Positions 51,773 through 60,550 of a stretch of DNA of 64,000 bases are shown here, piece after piece. The stretch's first letter is position 1. Every line of letters begins with the position of its first letter. The stretch lies in contig AP018040.2 of the NCBI GenBank assembly GCA_002356435.2, positions 682,001-746,000 on the forward strand, written 5' to 3'. Below the pieces are notes generated by a model. It saw only the letters and a list, made by a program, of their open reading frames with translations. It was not told where the DNA came from and did no database searches. The position numbers and the translations under genes are program-made. This stretch comes from Petrimonas sp. IBARAKI. GTDB lineage: Bacteria; Bacteroidota; Bacteroidia; Bacteroidales; Dysgonomonadaceae.

Positions 51773-53191
51773 TTAATTTCCTATCGGAGTCCTTACGCAC
51801 CGAAATCCAATGTAGGACCGTCCGTGGTTCTGATATTCCGAATCACGCATATCCGAGCGGATAAAGGTGGAGATGTCTTTCCACGAACCGCCTTTCACCA
51901 CTTTTTTCTTCAACGGATAGGGGTCCTCGGCAGCGGCATTATACCGGTATTCGGGGTTCATGTCACTCATGAGTTGATTTCCGGATTCGGTGTAGGCCGT
52001 TGAGGTCCATTCGGCTACATTGCCTGCCATATCGTACAAACCGAAGCTGTTGGGGCGGTAGCTTTTCGTCTTGGCGGGAATCAGGTTGCGGTCGGCAGCA
52101 TATGCACCTTCTCCCGGTTTGAAGTTTGCCTGGTAACAATCTTCCTCGGCTTGCGCCGCGGTTGGCCCCCAAGGGTATCTGTTTTCTGTTTTTCCACTTC
52201 GGGCGGCCATTTCCCATTCTGCTTCGGTGGGAAGGCGGTATTTTTCAACCTTTACATCCCGGCGCTGCAATCCCCGGCGAAGAAACAGGGTGCGCCATTC
52301 GCAGAACGCGGTTGCGGCCTCCCACGAAACACCAACTACAGGATGATGTGCGTAGCCGGGGTGAGAAAAATAGTTGCGCATGTAGTATTCATTGTTGGCG
52401 TTGCTAAAGTCGTTTACCCAACAGGTGGTGTCGGGATAGATGTTTACTATCCGGGTGTGTACAAAATCGTATAAACTGTTTAACGGACGCGTAATGGTTT
52501 CGTTCACGATACGTCCTTCTTCGTCGATATATGCTGTATCTTTTGATATCATGATCACCTCATCCGGATTTGCGGCGATATCGGTATTTAAAACTCTCTC
52601 CTGCGGATCAAGCCTGTTTTGTCGTTTTGCCGCTTCGGCAGCATCAAACCATTCGTAGCGGAAATTCATCTGACGGGCATCCAGCATTTTCTTTTTGGTA
52701 ATCGGATGTGTAATGTACACGCTGTTGATGGCCGCTTCCTCTTCTTCGGTATTTCTTGTCCAGGGAATGGGAATACTCCAGTTGAGACGAGGTTGTACGG
52801 GTTCGCCGTATTCGTCTTCGGTAATCCTGAAAAAGTCGTCTCCGGCATAAGCAGGGTCGGCAAGACGTTCGCGGATGATGGAGTCACGTACCCAGAAGAC
52901 AAACTGTTTATACTGCGAATTGGTAATCTCAGCTTCGTCCATCCAGAAGTTATCTACGGATACGCCGCGGGTAGGAACAGTCATCCCCCACAACGAATCG
53001 ATCTCTCCGGGACCCATTCGATAAGAGCCCCGTGTGACCAGTACCATATTGTAGGGTGTAGGTTCATTCCAGACTTTTCCTACGGGAACCCCAGTCAGTT
53101 CACCTCCCGTGCTTATTCCAATACCCCGCCGGCCGCAGGAGGCCAGCACAATGAGAATCAGGATCGGAACAATTAATTTTTTTATTGTCAT
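51773..53191 (-). CDS. gldK: Type IX secretion/gliding lipoprotein GldK (PorK)
   Basis: The product is 472 residues. A lipobox (IVLASC, lipidated Cys19) makes it an outer-membrane lipoprotein. The remainder is a formylglycine-generating-enzyme/SUMF1-like fold, with VSWEAATAFCEWRTLFLRR, KYRLPTEAEWEMAAR and a C-terminal GGSW....RSDMR..... .GFRCVR pattern. In GldK this fold is structural. With GldN it forms the ring under the outer membrane. Confidence 0.95.
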   Translation of the reverse strand: MTIKKLIVPILILIVLASCGRRGIGISTGGELTGVPVGKVWNEPTPYNMVLVTRGSYRMGPGEIDSLWGMTVPTRGVSVDNFWMDEAEITNSQYKQFVFWVRDSIIRERLADPAYAGDDFFRITEDEYGEPVQPRLNWSIPIPWTRNTEEEEAAINSVYITHPITKKKMLDARQMNFRYEWFDAAEAAKRQNRLDPQERVLNTDIAANPDEVIMISKDTAYIDEEGRIVNETITRPLNSLYDFVHTRIVNIYPDTTCWVNDFSNANNEYYMRNYFSHPGYAHHPVVGVSWEAATAFCEWRTLFLRRGLQRRDVKVEKYRLPTEAEWEMAARSGKTENRYPWGPTAAQAEEDCYQANFKPGEGAYAADRNLIPAKTKSYRPNSFGLYDMAGNVAEWTSTAYTESGNQLMSDMNPEYRYNAAAEDPYPLKKKVVKGGSWKDISTFIRSDMRDSEYQNHGRSYIGFRCVRTPIGN

Positions 53192-53247
53192 ACAGTTTAA
53201 AAAGACATTAGAGCCAAGAGTTAGGATAAAACTTTAAACGTTAGATC

Positions 53248-54228
53248 TTAAAGAAGCCGGATACTTTTGTAAGGCATCGGTTCTCTCCTGAACAAATCTA
53301 TCGGGAACCGGTACCTGAAGCTCACTTCGTGACTACCACCGCTTCCTTTTCCTATGCCAGATGTATACATGCTGTAAGCATAACCCATTTCAATATTCTT
53401 TATAATAGCCCCGGCGAATAAGGAACATCCTTCTTTACCGTTTCGAGACACACCTGCCGAGTACTTCTTGCCATATACCATACGTACGGCTGTATGCAAC
53501 CGGGTGTCGGTTAAGCTCGTCATCAGAAGAGCCATTGGCTGTATTTCAACTAACGGATGAAAAACGTTTATATTGCATCCGGCCATGAAATTATACGAAA
53601 GGGGAATTCTTGAATGGATTGAATCGGCCTTCGCGTTTTCCGGTGGGCCGGGACTTCGCAGTGGGTAAAACGACGGTTGGTTAAGGTGCATAGCTGCCAG
53701 ACCGGCGTGAAAATTCCGGGTTGTCCACGAAATTCCGGCATTCAGGTCGAGGGATTTTCTATCCGTAGGCTGGGCCCTGATGATTTTCCGGTTGTTTTTC
53801 GCAGAGTCGGTGGTCAGCTGTAGAGAAGCTGCATCGAAATTGAGATTCAGCATTCCCGCCTGAACGCCGATACGGAGTATTCCCTTTCCGAATTTTTGGT
53901 TAAATGTGTATTGGGCGGCAAAGAGGGTGTTTTGTTTATTTCCGGTGACGTTTGAAAGCGTTTGAATACCGATGCCGTGTTGTAGGCCCAAAAACTCAAC
54001 CGGCATATCCATCGAAAGAAAAAGATGTTTGGGCGCATCTTTAATGTTTGTCCACCGGTAATTATAGATTCCCGAAATCTGGATTTTACCGGTTTCGCCG
54101 GCAAAAGACGGGTTGTAATAAGTCTTTGCCGTCCAGAATTGATTGAACGGAACATCCCATTGCGCTTGCATTTGAGCAATGCAGAACAGGAAAAATGCAG
54201 ACAAAAAAATTAATCGCCGGTTTTCCAT
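53248..54228 (-). CDS. porP: PorP/SprF family type IX secretion outer membrane protein
   Basis: The product is 326 residues. A signal peptide (about 1-22) is followed by a beta-barrel with the family N-terminus QWDVPFNQFWTAKTYYNPSF and repeated strand patterns (GIQTLSNVTGNKQNTLFAAQ, AGLAAMHLNQPSFY). PorP binds the GldK-GldN ring or anchors surface adhesins. Its position just before gldK matches the conserved order porP-K-L-M-N. Confidence 0.92.
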   Translation of the reverse strand: MENRRLIFLSAFFLFCIAQMQAQWDVPFNQFWTAKTYYNPSFAGETGKIQISGIYNYRWTNIKDAPKHLFLSMDMPVEFLGLQHGIGIQTLSNVTGNKQNTLFAAQYTFNQKFGKGILRIGVQAGMLNLNFDAASLQLTTDSAKNNRKIIRAQPTDRKSLDLNAGISWTTRNFHAGLAAMHLNQPSFYPLRSPGPPENAKADSIHSRIPLSYNFMAGCNINVFHPLVEIQPMALLMTSLTDTRLHTAVRMVYGKKYSAGVSRNGKEGCSLFAGAIIKNIEMGYAYSMYTSGIGKGSGGSHEVSFRYRFPIDLFRREPMPYKSIRLL

Positions 54229-54298
54229 TGAAAGTATAACGGAAAACCGGCGAAAAAATTGTGCGGTTCATCACGGGTTTATTTCACTTTCGTAGGGA

Positions 54299-55387
54299 TT
54301 AATCACCTTTTACACGCCCGAACCGTAGCATTTTCAGCATCCATTTTGGAAGCGGTTTTTCGGGATTACGGTTTTTCAGGTTGATGCTCAATCCTAGTTT
54401 CTTCATCACCGGAACTTTGTGTGTCTCCACAAACTCGATCAGTGTCCCGTCCGGATCCTCGATGTAAGCGAATTGCCCGGCGGCATCGCCCATATCAAAC
54501 GAAGCACCTTCTTTGAACTTTTGGGTGGTATCTACGGTAAACGGATGCCCCAGTTCGGCACAGTGTTTCCCCAATGCATCCATGTTCCGGATGTCGAAGC
54601 AGATCTGAATAAATCCCGGATCGCCCCAGAAACGTCCTTCATAGAGTTTGCGCGGCGAACGTTCCAGGGGTTGTACCAGCTCGATGTATGACGGCCCGAA
54701 CAGTTCACTGAAACTCCCTTTTCGAGGTTGGGAGTGGGTGAGCAGCCGGCGGTGGAACCGCTGACTGCCCGAAGGCAATCCTTCAAAATCCGCGAAAACA
54801 CCGGTTTCGTCGGCGATGACCCTGTCGTAGCCCAGGATGTCTTTGTAGACAACCATTGCCTTCTCGATATCGGTTACACCGATTAGAGCACCTATTGCAC
54901 CTCCGGTAGACCGGCCTTCGTTTTTGAAAATATATTCGTCTTGAACAATCTGGAACAAATTCCCGTAAGGGTCCTTCACGTAGAAAGTTTGTTTACCGTC
55001 TATGTCCTGACTCAGTTTGGTGACGATATTGACTTTTGGATCCCGGGAAAACTCCCCGAAGGTTTTCGCCACATCCCTACTTTTTATTTTGCACGCCAGT
55101 ACACCCAGATCGCCCATATTCAATTCAAAACCGAGCCGTTTTGGTTTTCTTCCGGCATACTGCCATACTTCAAAACCGCCACCACCCTGCAGATTCACAG
55201 CGATTACCGCGTGACGGCGCTGGGGTACCCCTCCGGTATATGGAAGCATCAGTTCCGCTACCTTGTTGTCTTCCAGGATGCGGATATCCATATGAAACAC
55301 GTCGATGTAATATTTCCACGCTTCGTGGAGGTTTTCCACACCGATACCGACTTGCTGAATGCCTGAAATAATATACTTATTCTCCAT
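54299..55387 (-). CDS. VOC (glyoxalase-fold) family protein, two-domain
   Basis: The product is 362 residues with VOC modules about 6-135 and 150-320. The usual metal-binding His at the start of the first strand of each half is not seen (ISGIQQVGIGVEN; IGALIGVTDIEKA), while a glutamate at the end of the second half is (DGTLIEFVE). It resembles hydroxyphenylpyruvate-dioxygenase-like VOC proteins in general layout, but the ligand set is incomplete. It lies 26 bases after the SDR gene in what looks like a sulfonolipid operon, and 70 bases before porP. Function is unknown; a lipid-modifying or lipid-binding role is a guess from context. Confidence 0.75.
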   Translation of the reverse strand: MENKYIISGIQQVGIGVENLHEAWKYYIDVFHMDIRILEDNKVAELMLPYTGGVPQRRHAVIAVNLQGGGGFEVWQYAGRKPKRLGFELNMGDLGVLACKIKSRDVAKTFGEFSRDPKVNIVTKLSQDIDGKQTFYVKDPYGNLFQIVQDEYIFKNEGRSTGGAIGALIGVTDIEKAMVVYKDILGYDRVIADETGVFADFEGLPSGSQRFHRRLLTHSQPRKGSFSELFGPSYIELVQPLERSPRKLYEGRFWGDPGFIQICFDIRNMDALGKHCAELGHPFTVDTTQKFKEGASFDMGDAAGQFAYIEDPDGTLIEFVETHKVPVMKKLGLSINLKNRNPEKPLPKWMLKMLRFGRVKGD

Positions 55388-55412
55388 AGTTGTTTTACAA
55401 AAAGTGAAAGGG

Positions 55413-56210
55413 TTACGTTGTCCTGATTTTCCGCACTATTTTTCTTGCCAATCCCGGAAAAAACCGTTTAATATAAACCATCAGCAACTCTTTTCCGCCG
55501 ACCAGCACTTCCGGTTTCTGCTTCCAGATGGCCTTCACAATTTTTCGGGCGGCTTTTTCTGCCGGTATACCCTCCGCTTGTCCGGCATCCATTTGGGCAT
55601 GTCTGGTGCCGTCGGCTTCGAGGGCGTTGCAGGAGATGTTGGTTTTCACCCGTCCCGGACAAACCATCACTACGCGGATGTCCTGATCGTAATACTCGAC
55701 CTGCACGGTTTCAAAAAATCCATAGAGCGCGAACTTTGACGAGGCGTACGCAGAACGCAACGGAAATCCAAACTTGCCGGAGATGCTTGTGGTTACTGCC
55801 AGGGTTCCGCCTCCACCGGCAATCATTGCCGGAAGCAATCGTTTGGTAATCTTTACGGGAGCAAAAAAATTAATGTCCATGATTTTCTTGTCCACCGAGA
55901 AATCAGTGTCCACCGATTTGCCACGTTGACTGATTCCTGCGTTATGGAACATCACATCAATTTTGCCAAAGAAGGACAGTGCCCGGTCGGTAAGGGTATC
56001 CAATTGTTCTGTTTGGGATAGGTCGGCAGGCAAAATCTCACACTCCGCACCCAAATCGATGCACTTTTGCTGTACTTTTTTCAATTGGCCCTCACGGGTG
56101 CCTGTCAGAATCAACTTGTTCCCTTCAGCTGCGAATATATACGCGCAGGCTTCGCCGATACCCGACGAAGCGCCAGTGATCCATATAATTTTATTTGTAC
56201 TTTTTTGCAT
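55413..56210 (-). CDS. Short-chain dehydrogenase, candidate 3-ketocapnine reductase
   Basis: The product is 265 residues, a classical SDR. Cofactor motif TGASSGIG (12-19), NAG at 90-92, catalytic Ser (142-144), Tyr155 and Lys159 (YASSK). The length and C-terminal hydrophobic region resemble 3-ketosphinganine-reductase-type enzymes. Downstream of an alpha-oxoamine synthase and a cysteate-synthase-like gene, it is the expected reductase of the keto intermediate in capnine synthesis (the CapC step). SDR assignment is certain; the substrate is inferred. Confidence 0.85.
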   Translation of the reverse strand: MQKSTNKIIWITGASSGIGEACAYIFAAEGNKLILTGTREGQLKKVQQKCIDLGAECEILPADLSQTEQLDTLTDRALSFFGKIDVMFHNAGISQRGKSVDTDFSVDKKIMDINFFAPVKITKRLLPAMIAGGGGTLAVTTSISGKFGFPLRSAYASSKFALYGFFETVQVEYYDQDIRVVMVCPGRVKTNISCNALEADGTRHAQMDAGQAEGIPAEKAARKIVKAIWKQKPEVLVGGKELLMVYIKRFFPGLARKIVRKIRTT

Positions 56211-56262
56211 AGTTTTAGGAACAACGAGAGAAAGACACTAGATCGTCAGGTTATTGTGAAAA

Positions 56263-57594
56263 TTAATCATTTAATACATCTTTCCAAAGCTGATCCCGGT
56301 AACCGTCGATTTCGTGGGGTGCACACTCATCGGCATTGGTGACTTCCTGTGTGGTGTAGATCATCTGCTCCAGGAAATAGGGTGCACGAACAGCCCCTTC
56401 CCCGATGTTAACCATTACCGTCTCTCCGTCGTTGATCAGGTTTTTTTTCAATGCATTAAAAAAGCCGGCCACACAAACAGTTGATGCAGGCCCCGGAACC
56501 ATTTTCTGCTCGTAAGCGATCAGTTTCCCCAGCGGAATCAGCTTCGATTCGCGCATCCTGACGAATGAACCGCCGGTTTTCCGGACTAATTTCGAAATGA
56601 TGGGGTAGGTAGCCGGATTTCCGGTCGCCAGCGTGGGAACATTGGTTTTTGGATTGTCGATGACGGGATAATTTTTCTCGAAACCTTCAGGAAAGCCTTC
56701 GGCTTCTGCTTTTTCCCACGCTTGAACCATCGGGTCGCAACCGTCGGATTGCACCATGATAAAGCGTGGATTCTGAAGATCAGGATAGAGGTGACCGATC
56801 TCACGTATTCCTTTATCAATCGCTAATGGACCTGTACCTCCACTGATGGCCTGAATATATACATCGGGTGCTTTCCCGAGTTGACGCAACCATTCAAAAA
56901 CCATTGTCTTTTTGGCTTCGATCCGGATGGGATCGATGTTCCCGGTGGACATCTGTATGTGGTGACGCCGGGCGTATTCGGCGGCCACTTCCTTGGCCTT
57001 GGCATAATCACCCATTACGCGGAAGACCTGTTGCCCGAAAGAACTGATGGTGGCCTCCGAGGCCCGGATAGCGTCTTCTGGCATAAAAACCGAACAGTTC
57101 ACTCCGGCAATGGACAGGTACTTAGCGTATGCGGTAGCCGAGTTTCCGGTGGAAGCAATGCAGTATTGTTTCAGGTTATTTTCTTTGAATATGCTCGCTG
57201 CAAGTGCTGCGGCAACATCTTTGAATGTACCTGTTCCCCCGTTCAAATCGTTGCGGTAAGCGTGGACCTCAAGGGTTAACCCGTATTCTTTTTTGGCAAA
57301 CTCTTCCAAAAAATGCCACCGTTCGATAGGAACGGTCCCTTCGTACCGGGTAATGATGTGCCTTTTTAGCACCAACGGCAAATAAGGAAAGTAGTGCCAG
57401 AAATTTTGCGGATTCCCTTTGATAAAACGGGGTAATCGTTTGTAAGAGGTGTTATACCAAACTTCGGAGTGCTTACTGCCGCAATTGGGGCACTTCTGAA
57501 ACTGATCGAACCATGCTTTGAAACTGGGTGTCACAAAACCGCATCCGGCACATTTCAGGTAGTACTTTTTTTGCCTTTTTACGCGTAGTCTCAT
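56263..57594 (-). CDS. Threonine-synthase-like PLP enzyme, candidate cysteate synthase
   Basis: The product is 443 residues. An N-terminal zinc-ribbon-like segment holds Cys15, Cys18, Cys35 and Cys38. The fold-type II PLP domain has the Schiff-base lysine Lys125 (NGGTGTFKDVAAALA), the phosphate/substrate loop IASTGNSATAYAKYLS and ISGGTGPLA. Threonine synthase is one possibility. Because it sits 5 bases after the stop of an alpha-oxoamine synthase and before an SDR, cysteate synthase (O-phosphoserine plus sulfite; CapA in the capnine pathway) is favoured. Confidence 0.78.
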   Translation of the reverse strand: MRLRVKRQKKYYLKCAGCGFVTPSFKAWFDQFQKCPNCGSKHSEVWYNTSYKRLPRFIKGNPQNFWHYFPYLPLVLKRHIITRYEGTVPIERWHFLEEFAKKEYGLTLEVHAYRNDLNGGTGTFKDVAAALAASIFKENNLKQYCIASTGNSATAYAKYLSIAGVNCSVFMPEDAIRASEATISSFGQQVFRVMGDYAKAKEVAAEYARRHHIQMSTGNIDPIRIEAKKTMVFEWLRQLGKAPDVYIQAISGGTGPLAIDKGIREIGHLYPDLQNPRFIMVQSDGCDPMVQAWEKAEAEGFPEGFEKNYPVIDNPKTNVPTLATGNPATYPIISKLVRKTGGSFVRMRESKLIPLGKLIAYEQKMVPGPASTVCVAGFFNALKKNLINDGETVMVNIGEGAVRAPYFLEQMIYTTQEVTNADECAPHEIDGYRDQLWKDVLND

Positions 57595-57599
57595 TTCTA

Positions 57600-58859
57600 T
57601 TACATGGTCATCGACCGCATTTCGTCAGAAATATATTTTCCTGCTTCGAGGTTGACTTTTATCTTTTTGAAAACGTCTATGGTTTCGTTTACTTCCTTCA
57701 TCGTGTGTGATGCCGTAGGTATAAGGCGGAGCATTAAAACACCCTTCGGCACTACCGGATAGACAACGATGGAGCAGAAAACATTGTGGTTTTCACGCAG
57801 ATCAATCACAATATTTGTCCCTTCGGGTACCGATCCACTGAAATAAACAGGGGTGACCGGGGATTGCGTATTCCCGATGTTAAACCCTTCGGCCACAAGG
57901 CCATCCTGGAGTGCTTTGGCTATTTTCCATAGATTTTCTCTTATTTCGGGTCGATTTTGGAGAATATCCAACCGTTTGAGCGCGCCGATTACCATAGGCA
58001 TCGGGAGAGATTTGGCGAAAATCTGGGAACGCATGTTGTACTTCAGTGAATCGACAACGGCTTTATCCGAGGCTACAAAAGCCCCAATACCTGCCATCGA
58101 TTTGGCAAATGTGGCGAAGTAAATATCCACTTCGTTCATCAATCCGAAATGTTCACTCGCTCCTGCTCCCGTTTTTCCCATAGTTCCGAATCCGTGTGCG
58201 TCATCGATCATTAACCGGAAGTTGAATTGTTTTTTCAACGCTACAATTCCCGGCAGGTTGCCCAGATCACCTGACATTCCGAAAACCCCTTCGGTGATTA
58301 ACAAGATTCCACCGTTATTTTCTTCGGCCTGTTTGGTGGCGAAGCGGAGCATCTTTTCGGCACGCTCCATATCGTTGTGCGGGAAAACGAAACTCTTTCC
58401 GCCTTTGGCTTTGTGAAGGAATATGCCGTCCATGATGCAGGCGTGCGACTCGGAGTCGTATACAATCACATCGTGACGTGTACAAAGCGAATCGATGATG
58501 GAGACCATTCCCTGATATCCGTAATTGAGAAGATAAGCAGCCTCCTTTTTCTCGAATTTGGCGAGGCGTTCTTCCAGTTCTTTGTGGTATTTTGTTTGAC
58601 CGGACATCATTCGGGCACCCATAGGATAAGCCATTCCCCATGTTGCTGCAGCTTCCGCATCCGCTTTCCTTACTTCGGGATGATTGGCTAGTCCGAGATA
58701 ATTGTTTAAACTCCAGGTTATTACTTCACGTCCGTGAAACTTCATTCTGGGTCCAATCTCTCCTTCGAGTTCAGGAAACATAAAATAGCCTTCTGCTTTT
58801 TGGCGATACTGCTCCAGCGGACCTTCCATACCTTTTAGCCGGTCAAAAATATCTAACAT
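57600..58859 (-). CDS. Alpha-oxoamine synthase (SPT-like), candidate cysteate fatty-acyl transferase
   Basis: The product is 419 residues, a class I/II PLP-dependent acyltransferase. Visible features: NNYLGLANHPEV, DSESHACIMDG (His139 stacks on PLP), ITEGVFGMSGD, MIDDAHGFGTMG, and Schiff-base Lys253 (TFAKSMAGIGAF). The family condenses an amino acid with an acyl thioester; members use serine (sphingolipids), glycine or cysteate. The neighbouring genes favour cysteate (CapB-type). Serine palmitoyltransferase is the main alternative. It is the first gene of the minus-strand run ending at gldN. Confidence 0.85.
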   Translation of the reverse strand: MLDIFDRLKGMEGPLEQYRQKAEGYFMFPELEGEIGPRMKFHGREVITWSLNNYLGLANHPEVRKADAEAAATWGMAYPMGARMMSGQTKYHKELEERLAKFEKKEAAYLLNYGYQGMVSIIDSLCTRHDVIVYDSESHACIMDGIFLHKAKGGKSFVFPHNDMERAEKMLRFATKQAEENNGGILLITEGVFGMSGDLGNLPGIVALKKQFNFRLMIDDAHGFGTMGKTGAGASEHFGLMNEVDIYFATFAKSMAGIGAFVASDKAVVDSLKYNMRSQIFAKSLPMPMVIGALKRLDILQNRPEIRENLWKIAKALQDGLVAEGFNIGNTQSPVTPVYFSGSVPEGTNIVIDLRENHNVFCSIVVYPVVPKGVLMLRLIPTASHTMKEVNETIDVFKKIKVNLEAGKYISDEMRSMTM

Positions 58860-58897
58860 AAAATTTTAAATGTTTGATTAAAAAAATTAGACTTTGA

Positions 58898-58962
58898 AAA
58901 TCAAGAACCAAGACTAATTTATGCTATAGGATTAGAATCCTTGACTTACGACTTCTTGATTT
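58898..58962 (-). promoter_or_regulatory. Nested inverted repeats upstream of the oxoamine synthase gene
   Basis: AAATCAAGAA (58898-58907) and TTCTTGATTT (58953-58962) are perfect 10-bp arms. Inside them AGGATT (58928-58933) and AATCCT (58936-58941) form a tight palindrome. No T run follows. The arrangement suits an operator for the gene starting at 58859. Apart from this and the -7 box at 59050, the 311-base divergent gap (58860-59170) shows nothing clear. Confidence 0.4.
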
Positions 58963-59049
58963 CTTGTACAAAAATAATCTTTCTTTCTGAATTTGTGAAA
59001 TTTCCGTCTTTTTTGTTTGTCCCTGATTATTTTACTGATCATAATTTAT

Positions 59050-59057
59050 TACTTTTG
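59050..59057 (+). promoter_or_regulatory. -7 box (TActTTTG) for the esterase gene
   Basis: An exact TAnnTTTG match, giving a leader of about 105 bases before the ATG at 59171. No properly spaced TTTG upstream. Confidence 0.42.
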
Positions 59058-59170
59058 TTTTGTGAAAAAACAAAACAGTTTCCAGGACGAGCTGAAAAGA
59101 TTCAAAACAGTCTTGAATTCGGTAAAAATAACTGTAGAAAACTTTCAGGCTCCATCAAAAAATAAATAAC

Positions 59171-60475
59171 ATGAAGAAGTTTTCAAAGCAAATTGTTGCA
59201 TCCTCAATTTTCATTATCGTTTTCGTTTCAAGTCTTTTGGCGCAACCTGCACAAACCCTGATTGACGTGAATATAGCGCCTGAAAAGAGTGACTGGGTAT
59301 ATAAGCCCAATGAAAAGGCCAAATTTAACCTGTCCGTCACCAAGAACAATATCCCCGTGCAGAATGTATCTGTTTGGTACGAAGTCGGCCCCGAGATGAT
59401 GCCTCCTTTAAAGAAAGAAAATATCGTGTTGAAAAACGGGACAGCGACCATTGATGGCGGCACCCTGAAAGAGGCTGGATTTTTACGTTGTAGAGTGGTG
59501 GCCACATACGAGGGAAAAGAATATGCAGGATTGGCAACGGCTGCTTTTAATCCTGAAGGGATTCGTCCGACAACGGATGAACCAAAGGATTTTATCGGAT
59601 TTTGGGATGAAGCAAAGGCTGCGAATGCAAAAATACCCATGGATGCAAAGGTGAGGTTGTTACCCGAGCGTTGCACGGAAAAAATAAATGTGTATGAGGT
59701 AAACATACAAAACTATAAGCCAGGCACCCGTTTGTTTGGTATTTTGTGCGTCCCCAAGGCAGCAGGAAAATATCCGGCTATTTTGCGTGTACCTGGAGCG
59801 GGAGTGCGCCCTTACAATGGAGATACAGGTAACGCAGAAAAAGGTGTTATTACTTTTGAGATCGGTATTCATGGCATTCCGGTAACAATGGATGCATCCG
59901 TGTACGATAACATCAGAACGGCATCGCTCGATGGTTATCAGAATTATAACCTGGATGACAAAGATCGTTACTATTATAAACGTGTTTATTTAGGTTGTGT
60001 ACGTGCAGTGGATTATATCTTCAGTTTACCTGAATTCGATGGAAATAATATTGTCGTGCTGGGTGGAAGTCAGGGCGGTGCTTTGTCTATCGTTACCGCT
60101 GCTTTGGATAACCGGATAAAAGGGCTGGTCGCTTTTTACCCTGCTCTTTCCGATGTTACAGGTTATTTGCACAATCGTGCGGGAGGATGGCCTCATTTTT
60201 TCAATGCAGCTAACCTTTCGTTCAACAATTCACCGCAGAAAATTGAAACCAGCAAATATTATGATGTTGTTAATTTTGCGCGTCATTTGAAAGTACCCGG
60301 ATTTTATTCATGGGGATACAATGATGTAACCTGTCCGCCTACCTCCATGTATGCTGCTTACAACGTGATCACGGCTCCGAAAACCCTTTTCCTTGTTGAA
60401 GAAACAGGGCACTGGACTTACCCTGAGCAGTGGGGGATGGCTTATGAATTTGCTCTTAACATACTTGGGAAATAA
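59171..60475 (+). CDS. Acetylxylan esterase family protein (AXE1-like)
   Basis: The product is 434 residues with a signal peptide (about 1-25). Residues about 25-130 form a beta-rich N-terminal domain. The alpha/beta-hydrolase domain has the nucleophile serine in GGSQGGAL (near 300), the acid in WGYNDVTCPPTSMYAAY (near 383) and the histidine in EETGHWTYPEQ (near 412). The family removes acetyl groups from xylan or other sugars, including cephalosporin-C deacetylase. The secreted form fits polysaccharide degradation. Confidence 0.9.
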   Translation: MKKFSKQIVASSIFIIVFVSSLLAQPAQTLIDVNIAPEKSDWVYKPNEKAKFNLSVTKNNIPVQNVSVWYEVGPEMMPPLKKENIVLKNGTATIDGGTLKEAGFLRCRVVATYEGKEYAGLATAAFNPEGIRPTTDEPKDFIGFWDEAKAANAKIPMDAKVRLLPERCTEKINVYEVNIQNYKPGTRLFGILCVPKAAGKYPAILRVPGAGVRPYNGDTGNAEKGVITFEIGIHGIPVTMDASVYDNIRTASLDGYQNYNLDDKDRYYYKRVYLGCVRAVDYIFSLPEFDGNNIVVLGGSQGGALSIVTAALDNRIKGLVAFYPALSDVTGYLHNRAGGWPHFFNAANLSFNNSPQKIETSKYYDVVNFARHLKVPGFYSWGYNDVTCPPTSMYAAYNVITAPKTLFLVEETGHWTYPEQWGMAYEFALNILGK

Positions 60476-60488
60476 TCAAACCCATCTG

Positions 60489-60525
60489 TAAAATAAAAGA
60501 GCCGCCTGATATTTATCAAACGGCT
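60489..60525 (-). terminator. Intrinsic terminator of the psd-pssA-DUF4834 operon
   Basis: AGCCG (60500-60504) and CGGCT (60521-60525) pair, with an inner TGATA/TATCA extension across a 2-base mismatch. On the minus strand CTTTTATTTTAC follows. It lies 26 bases after the DUF4834 stop. Confidence 0.65.
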
Positions 60526-60550
60526 GTACTCTATATAACAAGAATGGATG

